From Anaerolineales bacterium (GTDB lineage Bacteria; Chloroflexota; Anaerolineae; Anaerolineales; VGOW01), in assembly GCA_919901875.1 (NCBI GenBank), contig CAKKQG010000472.1:1-10163 (forward strand): a DNA stretch of 10,163 bases. The letters are read 5' to 3'. Below are positions 1 to 6,221 of the stretch, piece after piece (position 1 is the first letter of the stretch; each line of letters opens with the position of its first letter). Below the pieces are notes generated by a model, which saw only the letters and a program-made list of their open reading frames with translations, had not been told where the DNA came from and made no database searches. Made by a program: the position numbers and the translations under genes.

Positions 1-2557
1 CATTGTAGTTCCACGCGCCGCCGCGCAACACGAAACGATCACCTTTGCCATCTTCGCGCTGATCATACTTGTAAGGATATTTTTCTTTCTTGGAATTCAT
101 CCACTCCCACACATTGCCGCTCATATCAAGGCAACCATAAAAAGATTCGCCGTGAGGGAAACATCCAACCGCGCTGGTGTCTCTGATTTCAGTTTCATAC
201 ACATTCGCTTTATCAGGATCGAACTCACCCTGCCACGAATAAATTCGTTTGTCGTTTCCTCTTGCGGCTTTCTCCCATTCGGCTTCGGTGGGCAAGCGAA
301 TCACTTGATCATTTTTTATCTTGCCACTCTTGCGCCACTCACTTGTTAACCACGAGCAATACGCCTGCGCGTCATTCCAAGTAACGTAACACACAGGGCG
401 ATTATCGTAATCGCGCAAAGATCGTTCATCACATTTGTGTTTTGTTGCTTCAATAAATTTTTTCCACTGCCGCACCGTCACCGCATATTTGCCAATGGCA
501 TATTCTTTGAGATCAACTTCGTGTTGTGGCGTTTCATCATCTCGCGCATTGCGATCCATTTTCTTATCGCTCCCCATCCAAAACTTTCCTGCCTTGATGG
601 TGATCATCTCGTCAAAATTTCGCGGGTCGCCCAACTGCCCCAACACATCGCCTGCTCTCACTCGCTCTTTAGCCGGTAAAGCATTGCTCTCAATCAACAT
701 CACTAACCATCCCGCCACGCGCTCACTCTGCGGCGTGTTCTTCACTACCACCCCAAGTTCATTCAACATCTCGCCCGCCAGTATCGCCAATCTCCAATCC
801 CCAATCTCTAATCTCCCTTTATACTCTTTCACCCCTTGCGAATGAATCATCCCATCCGCCGCAAACAACCCGCGCTCTTCGCCTGCCACGCGCGCCGCCA
901 ATTTTAAAACTTCGCGCCAGTGATCGAGCGCACTCCGTGCCAACGTCTCGCTACGTTTAGCAAAATCATTCTGCCGCGCCAAGTAACAGGCCGCCAAGTA
1001 TTCTTGAAAAGTTCGATGCGGAAACGTAAACTGCGGCTCTTTATTTTTATCGCCCTGCCCCAACAACAAACCGGCACGCTTCTCAATGTAATCCACCACC
1101 AACTTCGCTTTGTCATCGCTGCCGCCGAGCAACGCGCTAAAGGCGCGCACCAAGTCGCCGCACGGGATGTCGGCAACACCTTGCGCCCCCACGTTCGCTT
1201 CGTGCGCCTCAAACGCCAACTGTTCAATCTTGGCGCGGAAGTTCGCCAAGCGCAAACCCGTCACGCTCAACGAATCCAACAAACCTTTATCGGCGCCAAT
1301 CGCTTCGTTCCATCTCTGCATCAACAGATCGATCACGTCGTTATACAAATCGGCGCGGTCATCGGGCAAGCGCCCGCGATTGGTGTGCAGGGTCGCCATC
1401 AGAGTCAGCAGCAACGGGTTGCGCGCCAACACATTTAAACTGGTCGTCGCCGCGCTCTGCAAACTGTTCGTCTTCTCTTTGAGATCGCTCACCGCCCAAC
1501 CGGCGCGGGCAATGGCTTCATACCAGTGCGCCACAAAAGTTTTAATTTGATCGTCATCAAAATCGGCAAGAGGATAAAACGGCAATCGGGCGATCTTCTG
1601 TTCTTGATCTTCCCAAGCGTAGGGGCGGGCGGTGATTAAGAAACGATTACGATCCCCCGCGCCGCTCATCAACTCGTTAACAGCTTTCAACGCCAGCGCG
1701 CGCCGACTCGGTTCCCCGGCCTCGTCCAACCCATCCAGCAAAAACAACGCGCCGTCTTTCAAAGCGATCTCTTTAAACATCTCACCCGCTTTATCGGGCA
1801 AGCCGATCTTCGTCAACTCATCACTGATGAATTTCCACACCTCACCCGCCCGACCCTCTTTCAAAAATTCGCTCGCCGCAAACTGGCGCAAGATGATTCG
1901 AATCGGCAGCAGCGTGCCATGAGTCCACTCTGTGCTTAATCGTTCTTCTATCTTCACTTCACCCAACCCGGCTTGCGCCAAACTCAACGCGACGTAAGTG
2001 ACGAAAGTAGATTTGCCCGAACCCGGCTTGCCCAACAACGCGAAGGAGGGATGATGCGCTAACGATTCAAGCGCAGCAACATGGCGCGACTCATCGCGCT
2101 CCACCAGACCCTTCGGGTTTCGCGAAGCGTCCCGTAGCGAAGCGGAGTGGATAAAACCCGAAGGGTCTTGCTTTGACTGCGAAAGATATTTTGCAAACGT
2201 CAGACTCTTCGGGATCACCAGATCAAGATTCAACGCCACATACACATCACGCATCCCCAACGGTTGCTTGCCAGCCTCAGCCGCTTTGGGGTCAATCGCC
2301 TGCAAACGCAACGGGGCGCACTCGGCGATCACCTTCTTGAGGTATTGGCTTAACCACAACTGCGCCGTCTTAGGATCGATCACGCCGTGATAATGGATCA
2401 CCGTGTAATCTCTGCCCACGATATTTCCCGTGTTGAGGCTTGAACCTGTGACGTTCACGCCGCCGCTTCGCGCAGCGGATTTTTGCGCTTCCAGTTCAGC
2501 GATTCGTTTTTTGAGGGCTTCGATTTCAGATTGAGGATCGTTGGACATATTGTTCAT
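1..2557 (-). CDS. NACHT NTPase with C-terminal FGE-sulfatase domain (3' end cut off by window)
   Basis: This is an NLR-like STAND ATPase of at least 852 residues; the frame stays open to the window edge. Order seen: a short charged coiled coil (about 9-26), a Gly/Asn-rich segment (32-50, ending GNIVGRD), a linker, the NACHT core with Walker A GKPGSGKST (176-184) and Walker B LFLLDGLDEA (272-281), a helical region, then an FGE-sulfatase/SUMF1-like domain from about 650. FGE hallmarks are GKFWMGS (657-663), RLPTEAEWEKAARG (754-767), GNVWEW (to 819) and LRGGAW (to 849). In this family the NACHT module couples ATP-driven oligomerisation to sensing. FGE-like domains in such fusions are usually thought to bind ligands rather than modify sulfatases; that role is inferred here. 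ATG at 2557 is preferred because GAAGAAG lies 11 bases upstream; an in-frame ATG at 2548 is the alternative. The gene starts 8 bases after the peptidase stop, so the two are probably co-transcribed. Residues 131-151 are encoded by a palindromic repeat. Confidence 0.93.
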   Translation of the reverse strand, partial: MNNMSNDPQSEIEALKKRIAELEAQKSAARSGGVNVTGSSLNTGNIVGRDYTVIHYHGVIDPKTAQLWLSQYLKKVIAECAPLRLQAIDPKAAEAGKQPLGMRDVYVALNLDLVIPKSLTFAKYLSQSKQDPSGFIHSASLRDASRNPKGLVERDESRHVAALESLAHHPSFALLGKPGSGKSTFVTYVALSLAQAGLGEVKIEERLSTEWTHGTLLPIRIILRQFAASEFLKEGRAGEVWKFISDELTKIGLPDKAGEMFKEIALKDGALFLLDGLDEAGEPSRRALALKAVNELMSGAGDRNRFLITARPYAWEDQEQKIARLPFYPLADFDDDQIKTFVAHWYEAIARAGWAVSDLKEKTNSLQSAATTSLNVLARNPLLLTLMATLHTNRGRLPDDRADLYNDVIDLLMQRWNEAIGADKGLLDSLSVTGLRLANFRAKIEQLAFEAHEANVGAQGVADIPCGDLVRAFSALLGGSDDKAKLVVDYIEKRAGLLLGQGDKNKEPQFTFPHRTFQEYLAACYLARQNDFAKRSETLARSALDHWREVLKLAARVAGEERGLFAADGMIHSQGVKEYKGRLEIGDWRLAILAGEMLNELGVVVKNTPQSERVAGWLVMLIESNALPAKERVRAGDVLGQLGDPRNFDEMITIKAGKFWMGSDKKMDRNARDDETPQHEVDLKEYAIGKYAVTVRQWKKFIEATKHKCDERSLRDYDNRPVCYVTWNDAQAYCSWLTSEWRKSGKIKNDQVIRLPTEAEWEKAARGNDKRIYSWQGEFDPDKANVYETEIRDTSAVGCFPHGESFYGCLDMSGNVWEWMNSKKEKYPYKYDQREDGKGDRFVLRGGAWNYN
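787..814. repeat. Heptad repeat, unit CCAATCT (4 copies), inside the NACHT-FGE gene
   Basis: Four contiguous units CCAATCT, CCAATCC, CCAATCT and CTAATCT lie in the coding region. On the minus strand they encode about RLEIGDWRLAI (near residues 582-591), between the NACHT helical region and the FGE domain. The frame is kept. Confidence 0.7.
2106..2168. repeat. 63-bp palindromic element inserted in frame in the NACHT gene
   Basis: AGACCCTTCGGGTTT (2106-2120) is the exact reverse complement of AAACCCGAAGGGTCT (2154-2168). The 33-base interior contains further GCGAAGCG-type half-palindromes. The element is exactly 21 codons long and encodes residues 131-151, a Ser/Arg/Asp-rich stretch just before the NACHT core, without breaking the frame. 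It looks like a small dispersed palindrome of the protein-coding kind. Confidence 0.75.
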
Positions 2558-2562
2558 TGTTC
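2549..2562. repeat. Two exact copies of heptad ATTGTTC at the NACHT start region
   Basis: ATTGTTC occurs twice in a row, followed by a partial third unit (ATTTTAC). On the minus strand this makes ATGAACA-type units that carry the candidate start codons at 2564 (wrong frame) and 2557 (correct frame), seven bases apart. Confidence 0.7.
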
Positions 2563-2565
2563 ATT

Positions 2566-3021
2566 TTACTTCTTCATTATCGTCGCATACATCTCATCCC
2601 ACTCTAACCACGCCAGATCGAAGTCGCCGCGTGGAACTTGGATGTCTTGTTTAAAATCTGGATCGTGCAGGTAAATAAAGTCGTCGTCCAATCCGACAAC
2701 GACGACAGCGTGGCTGGTATTGTCAATCCAATACGGCAACTCGCCCGTCATCACGAAAGCAATACAAGGACGATTGTTTGCTAAATGTTCGGCAAGTTCA
2801 TCAAACGTGCCGTGTTTGTAGATGACGGTAAGATTAAGCGATTCGAGTTTGCGTATTTGCGAAGAGAACGTGCCAAAGTGTTGTGTGCCAAACAACCGCA
2901 AGAGACGATCATATTCGGCTGAGACGCCAAGATGTTTCAAAAGCATCATGGCACAAGCGACCACGCACTCACCTTCTTGGCGCTGTCGCAGATACGGAAC
3001 GGATAAGCGCGCGGGCTTCAT
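2566..3021 (-). CDS. C39-like (papain-fold) cysteine peptidase, stand-alone
   Basis: This is a 151-residue soluble protein with no signal peptide or membrane segment. It has the layout of the Peptidase_C39_2 / papain-like fold. Gln15 precedes the candidate nucleophile Cys19 (QEGECVVAC, 15-23), His104 lies in TSHAVVVVGLDD (102-113), and Asp120 lies in YLHDPDF (117-123). These give a complete Cys-His-Asp triad plus an oxyanion Gln candidate. C39 domains normally cut double-glycine leaders at the N-terminus of bacteriocin ABC exporters. Here the domain stands alone with no transporter, so the substrate is unknown. It lies 3 bases after the 144-residue gene and 8 bases before the NACHT gene. No clear Shine-Dalgarno sequence precedes the ATG, which fits translation coupled to the upstream stop. 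It may be a protease partner of the NACHT protein, or one half of an independent two-gene unit with the upstream gene. Fold assignment is fairly sure; activity is untested. Confidence 0.85.
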   Translation of the reverse strand: MKPARLSVPYLRQRQEGECVVACAMMLLKHLGVSAEYDRLLRLFGTQHFGTFSSQIRKLESLNLTVIYKHGTFDELAEHLANNRPCIAFVMTGELPYWIDNTSHAVVVVGLDDDFIYLHDPDFKQDIQVPRGDFDLAWLEWDEMYATIMKK

Positions 3022-3024
3022 TGT

Positions 3025-3459
3025 CTAAGTTTTTTTATCGCGCAGGGCAACAAAATTTGGTTCTGGCATTGGGAATGCTTCTTTAGATTCTGCCCGCTGA
3101 TCGCGCGTCTTGTAAGGCGGGATGCGATGCTTTAATTCTTTTTCGTAATACTCTTCCATCGCCTTCTTTGCACCCTCCGGGTCAACTATCTCACCAGTCA
3201 TCACATCCACATTCGCCAGGCCCACATTGCTAAACCGTCCTGTATGGGGATAGCTGACAAAGACAGGCACACGCCACATCACTTTTTCGCCAATAACCAG
3301 CATAGGCGGATCGGCATCCAACAACATTCCCACATGATCGCGCAACCACCAGCGCACTTTATATCGCGCCTCTTCTGCCGTTACAGCAATATCAAACGAT
3401 ACGTTGAACTCCACATGACCTCTGTCGGGAATTTTATAGTTATCAAGCATAATCACCAT
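3025..3459 (-). CDS. Hypothetical protein (144 aa), first gene of the peptidase/NACHT operon
   Basis: I do not recognise a family. The protein is soluble, with no signal peptide or membrane segment. It has a charged alpha/beta N-terminal half containing ARYKVRWWLRDHVGMLLDAD, a middle segment VPVFVSYPHTGRFSNVGLANVDVMTGEIV (about 70-97), and a Lys/Glu/Arg-rich tail. The hydrophobic-polar alternation and the xVDVMTGEIV turn resemble PepSY-like beta-hairpins, but this is only a resemblance. ATG at 3459 is preceded by GAGGTG at a short spacing of 4 bases; a second in-frame ATG lies at 3450. A plausible promoter lies just upstream. The stop is 3 bases before the peptidase start, so it is very likely in the same transcript and may act with the peptidase as a substrate, inhibitor or adaptor. 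That role is inferred from position only. Confidence 0.78.
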   Translation of the reverse strand: MVIMLDNYKIPDRGHVEFNVSFDIAVTAEEARYKVRWWLRDHVGMLLDADPPMLVIGEKVMWRVPVFVSYPHTGRFSNVGLANVDVMTGEIVDPEGAKKAMEEYYEKELKHRIPPYKTRDQRAESKEAFPMPEPNFVALRDKKT

Positions 3460-3479
3460 AGCGCACCTCGTTGCGAATC

Positions 3480-3508
3480 ACTTTAGCACAACAGCTAAAA
3501 AATCCCAA
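3480..3508 (-). promoter_or_regulatory. Candidate sigma70-type promoter for the hypothetical/peptidase/NACHT operon
   Basis: On the minus strand TTGGGA (3508-3503) is followed after 17 bases by TAAAGT (3485-3480), which is preceded by TGC as an extended -10. This matches the consensus at 4/6 and 4/6 plus the TG motif. The predicted start of transcription near 3473 leaves a leader of about 14 bases before ATG 3459. The -35 hexamer falls inside an AAATCCC heptad tract, and the -10 overlaps the inverted repeat at 3482-3499. Confidence 0.45.
3482..3499. promoter_or_regulatory. 6-bp inverted repeat overlapping the -10 region, possible operator
   Basis: TTTAGC (3482-3487) and GCTAAA (3494-3499) are perfect reverse complements separated by ACAACA. 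The dyad lies 23-40 bases upstream of ATG 3459 and overlaps the candidate -10. It could be a repressor site, but short dyads are frequent by chance. Confidence 0.3.
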
Positions 3509-3534
3509 ATCCCAAAACCCAAACTCCAAACCAC
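3500..3534. repeat. Degenerate heptad repeat, unit AAATCCC (5 copies)
   Basis: Five contiguous 7-base units begin at 3500, 3507, 3514, 3521 and 3528: two exact AAATCCC units, then AAAACCC, AAACTCC and AAACCAC. The tract sits directly upstream of the hypothetical/peptidase/NACHT operon and supplies its candidate -35. Confidence 0.85.
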
Positions 3535-3536
3535 CC

Positions 3537-3624
3537 TTTCACCACTTCACCCTTTCACCTCTTCATCCCTTCACCTCTTCCCCCCTTTCCCCTTGTTTCC
3601 CTGTTTCCCTTATCCCCCTCACCC
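3537..3624. repeat. Degenerate octamer repeat, unit about CTTCACCY (11 copies)
   Basis: From 3537 the pyrimidine-rich sequence can be read in 8-base steps, for example TTTCACCA, CTTCACCC, TTTCACCT, CTTCATCC, CTTCACCT, decaying to CTTTCCCC and CTGTTTCC. The first six or so units are clear and the later ones weak. The tract runs past the symporter stop codon at 3619-3621 and so shapes the very end of that gene. Together with the adjacent heptads it fills the whole gap between the symporter and the 144-residue gene; no terminator hairpin is visible. Confidence 0.7.
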
Positions 3625-4974
3625 CTTCTGCTTCTCCGCCAACCGCGCCCGCATCTCCTCATGTTTCTCTTTCGTGATCGGATAGAAGTAAACCGGGATA
3701 AAGCTCAACACCAAGATCACCGCCGGAACAAGGCTGACGAAGACGCGCAAGATGTTTAACACCGCTTCCGGTTGTTGTGGCAGAGATTCGTTAAAGCCCG
3801 CCAGACCAATTGCATAATTCGAGAGGGCGATGCCCAGCGAGATTCCAAGTTTTTGCAGAAAGACGAAGAAGCCATAGAAGATTCCTTCGCGGCGTTGACC
3901 GGTCTCAAGTTCATCGAGTTCGATCACGTCGGGCAACATGCTCCATGGAACAAGGTAGCCAATCGCCACGCCCACACCGGCGAGCGGACCCAAAATATAA
4001 AGCGGAGTCAAATTGCCGCGCGGCACAAAGAAGATAGCGATCTCCACCACGACCCAAAACGTCATGCCGATGTAATACACGTTCTGCTTGCCGATGCGCT
4101 GACTGACCCGCCCCCATATAATCACAAATACAAACGCCGAGACCTGCACGCCTATCACCAGAATACTAAATTGTTTCGCCGCCTCGGGCCCGATCCAGTA
4201 TTGCACGTAGAGATATAGATTCGTCTGCACAAACTGGATGCACAACCACGACATGAGATAGATGATCGTCACAAACACGAAGGCGCGATTACTGAAAACG
4301 ATCTTCAAGCCTTCAAGGAAGCCGGGACCTTGGTCGCCACCCTCAGCCTTGAAATGTGATTCGCGGGTGAAAGCAAAGGTGATGAAGTTCGGCACGATGA
4401 TGAAGACCGACCAGATCGCCGCGCTTACCGCATTGCCAATTTGTGCGTCAGGGAAAGCGCCAACGATTTGCAAATGCAATGCGGCTGCCGCCACCCCACC
4501 CAGAATCGAAAAGGTGAAGCGATACATATTTAAACTTGTGCGCTCATCGTAATCGCGGCTCAACTCCGGTGTGAGCGCGGCGTAGGCAACGTTGACCGCA
4601 GTGAAAGCGGTGTCGAGAAACAAGGCGACGATCAGGTAATACCAAAATTTTCCACCGCTATCGAGAGGCGGCACCAGCCAATGCAGAAAGAAAGCAATGC
4701 CAAACGGGATCGCGCCGAAGAGCAGCCACGGGCGGCGGCGGCCCCAGCGCGTGTTCGTTTTATCGGTCAGCGCGCCCATGACCGGGTCGTTAACCGCATC
4801 CCACACTTTAACGATCAAAAAGATCGTGCCAACAGAAAACGGATCGAGTTTGGCAACTTGAAGCAGAAAGGCGTTGAGGAAGAATCCGTTGACGGCGGCA
4901 ACAATCGCCGGACCCAGATCGCCCACGCCAAACGCCATTTTGGTGTACCAAGGAAGTTTTTCGGATGTGGTCAT
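3619..4974 (-). CDS. GPH-family (MelB-like) MFS sugar:cation symporter
   Basis: This integral inner-membrane carrier of 451 residues has about 12 hydrophobic segments. It belongs to the glycoside-pentoside-hexuronide:cation symporter family, whose members bring in sugars or uronides with Na+ or H+. Diagnostic is WDAVNDPVMGALTDKTNTRW (58-77) followed by GRRRPW. WDxxND matches the cation-site Asp/Asn/Asp of MelB (here D59, N62, D63), and FGVGDLG places an Asp near residue 19, as in MelB. The C-terminus has the usual YPITKEKHEEMRARL tail. Start: ATG at 4974 has GGAG six bases upstream; the in-frame ATG at 4986 has no comparable site. No catabolic gene is adjacent, so the substrate cannot be named. 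It appears to be a single-gene unit, with repeat-filled gaps on both sides. Confidence 0.93.
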   Translation of the reverse strand: MTTSEKLPWYTKMAFGVGDLGPAIVAAVNGFFLNAFLLQVAKLDPFSVGTIFLIVKVWDAVNDPVMGALTDKTNTRWGRRRPWLLFGAIPFGIAFFLHWLVPPLDSGGKFWYYLIVALFLDTAFTAVNVAYAALTPELSRDYDERTSLNMYRFTFSILGGVAAAALHLQIVGAFPDAQIGNAVSAAIWSVFIIVPNFITFAFTRESHFKAEGGDQGPGFLEGLKIVFSNRAFVFVTIIYLMSWLCIQFVQTNLYLYVQYWIGPEAAKQFSILVIGVQVSAFVFVIIWGRVSQRIGKQNVYYIGMTFWVVVEIAIFFVPRGNLTPLYILGPLAGVGVAIGYLVPWSMLPDVIELDELETGQRREGIFYGFFVFLQKLGISLGIALSNYAIGLAGFNESLPQQPEAVLNILRVFVSLVPAVILVLSFIPVYFYPITKEKHEEMRARLAEKQKG

Positions 4975-4996
4975 TGAGGTCTCCATGTCGAGTGGT

Positions 4997-5045
4997 CAGT
5001 TGCCAGTTATCAGTTATCAGTTGTCAGTGATCTGTTATCAGTTGC
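4997..5045. repeat. Degenerate heptad repeat, unit CAGTTAT (7 copies)
   Basis: Seven contiguous 7-base units run from 4997 to 5045: CAGTTGC, CAGTTAT twice, CAGTTGT, CAGTGAT, CTGTTAT and CAGTTGC. The tract lies immediately upstream of the symporter gene, where its promoter should be. Its minus-strand GATAAC repeats are only weak -10 candidates. Confidence 0.9.
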
Positions 5046-5060
5046 ATTACGCCACACTAC

Positions 5061-5197
5061 CTACTGATCGTGACTGCTCAGCGTCATTGCGAGGAGCGTT
5101 CTTCGCGACGAAGCAATCTCATAGCGCGACCGAGATTGCTTTCCGCTCCGCGAAGTGCGCTCGCAATGACGAATCGGCTGAGCAGTTACTACTGATC
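5061..5197. mobile_element. MITE-like palindromic dispersed element (CGTCATTGCGAG type) with 9-bp direct repeats
   Basis: The outer arms are ACTGCTCAGC (5073-5082) with its exact complement at 5177-5186, and GTCATTGCGAG (5083-5093) with its exact complement at 5160-5170; the right arm has a 6-base bulge (5171-5176). An inner hairpin pairs AAGCAATCTC (5111-5120) with GAGATTGCTT (5132-5141). CTACTGATC occurs as a direct repeat at 5061-5069 and 5189-5197, a candidate target duplication. From memory, GTCATTGCGAG...AAGCAATCTC palindromes are scattered in many bacterial genomes. No coding capacity is visible. The right direct repeat overlaps the oxidoreductase stop, so the element lies just downstream of that gene without disrupting it. 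It could form a strong RNA hairpin at the 3' end of that message. Confidence 0.75.
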
Positions 5198-5218
5198 ACT
5201 GATCACTGTTCACTGCCT
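5191..5218. repeat. Degenerate heptad repeat, unit ACTGATC, overlapping the oxidoreductase 3' end
   Basis: Four 7-base units occur from 5191: ACTGATC twice, ACTGTTC and ACTGCCT, possibly preceded by AGTTACT. Read on the minus strand the unit is CAGTGAT, the same family as the tract at 4997-5045 but inverted. The stop codon and the last residues of the LLM protein (about AVNSDQ) are encoded here. Confidence 0.8.
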
Positions 5219-6221
5219 TTGCCACTTTATGCCAATCATCATCTTTCGCATCTAACATAAACGGCAGATAGAGCGAGACCCGATCTGCCAGTCCCTCATA
5301 CTTCGCCCGCACTTTGCCGCCGATATCGTCCCACGATCCCTCCACCACAAATTCGGCCAGCATGTCGTCGGTGATCACTTTCGTCATCTCATCCCACTGC
5401 CCTTTAGATGCCAACGTAGTTAACTGTTCGCGTTGCGAAGTCCAGCCGTGAATATCCATCACTGCATGATAGGTCGGTGTTGAAGCGTAAAAGGCAATTT
5501 GAGATCGCATGGCTTCGCGCATCCCGGAACGCGCTTCTTCGTTTTCGCCGATTGCTACAAAACTGGTGCAGGAGACGACAACATCTTGGCGCGTGCGACC
5601 ATTTTTCTTTGCGCCCTCTTCAATAGCGGGCAACACCACTTCGGCTAAATACTTTCGCGAGTGATGCGGATGCACATGAAAACCATCGGCGGCTTCACCG
5701 GCGAGTTTGATGAGAGGCGCGTTCACGCCGGCGATGTAGATCGGGATTTGGGGATTCTTGATCGAGCCCGGGTTGAAGAAGGGAGTCATCAAGGTCAATT
5801 TAAAATGATCGCCCCTAAAGTTGAGGCGGTCTCCACTTTGCCAGGCTTGCCACACGGCACGCACCGCGCCAATAAATTCGCGCAACTTGCTCACCGGCGA
5901 TTCGGGCCAGGTCATGCCGAAACGTTTTTCAATGTGCGGCTTCACTTGTGTGCCGAGTCCCAAAATAAATCGTCCGTTAGATTGCGCCGCCAAGTCCCAT
6001 GAGGTGTGAGCAACCGTCATCGGACTGCGGGCGAAAGCAATCGCCACGGCAGTGCCAAGTTCAATTTTGGTTGTGTGTTCGGCGGCGAGTGCGTGGGGCA
6101 GAAATGGATCGTGTTGGGTTTCGGTCGTCCACAAACAAGACGCGCCGAGTAATTCGGCGCGTTGGGCGAGAGAGGGAATTTCGTTGAGCGTTGAAGGCGC
6201 GAGGGCGACATCGAATTTCAT
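5196..6221 (-). CDS. F420-dependent LLM-class oxidoreductase (TIGR03617 / MSMEG_2256-like)
   Basis: This is a soluble 341-residue protein of the luciferase-like monooxygenase fold, which in this branch uses coenzyme F420 for hydride transfer. Seen: an N-terminal beta strand MKFDVAL, LGTAVAIAFARSP (55-67), GRFILGLGTQVKPHIEKRFG (83-102), PIYIAGVN (160-167) and GEAADGFHVHP (175-185). The ARSP and GLGTQVKxHIxxRFG motifs are typical of the MSMEG_2256-like subfamily; I assign this from memory of the motifs. The substrate is unknown. AGAGGA lies 4 bases before ATG 6221, and that ATG overlaps the stop of the Uma2 gene (ATGA), so translation is coupled. The last few residues come from a heptad repeat tract, so the C-terminus is probably not ancestral. 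Confidence 0.92.
   Translation of the reverse strand: MKFDVALAPSTLNEIPSLAQRAELLGASCLWTTETQHDPFLPHALAAEHTTKIELGTAVAIAFARSPMTVAHTSWDLAAQSNGRFILGLGTQVKPHIEKRFGMTWPESPVSKLREFIGAVRAVWQAWQSGDRLNFRGDHFKLTLMTPFFNPGSIKNPQIPIYIAGVNAPLIKLAGEAADGFHVHPHHSRKYLAEVVLPAIEEGAKKNGRTRQDVVVSCTSFVAIGENEEARSGMREAMRSQIAFYASTPTYHAVMDIHGWTSQREQLTTLASKGQWDEMTKVITDDMLAEFVVEGSWDDIGGKVRAKYEGLADRVSLYLPFMLDAKDDDWHKVAKAVNSDQ

Noticed and set aside
435..1922. Plus-strand open frames across the left part of the window
   Set aside because: They are antisense to the continuous NACHT-FGE frame, show no recognisable domain and lack ribosome sites.
1..2557. Frameshift in the long NACHT-FGE gene because of the palindrome at 2106-2168
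   Set aside because: The codon register from 2557 to the last visible codon at position 4 is continuous, and all domain motifs lie in that one frame.
5073..5186. Structured RNA or tRNA gene in the hairpin-rich gap
   Set aside because: The symmetry is that of an inverted-repeat dispersed element; no cloverleaf, T-loop motif or known riboswitch pattern is seen.
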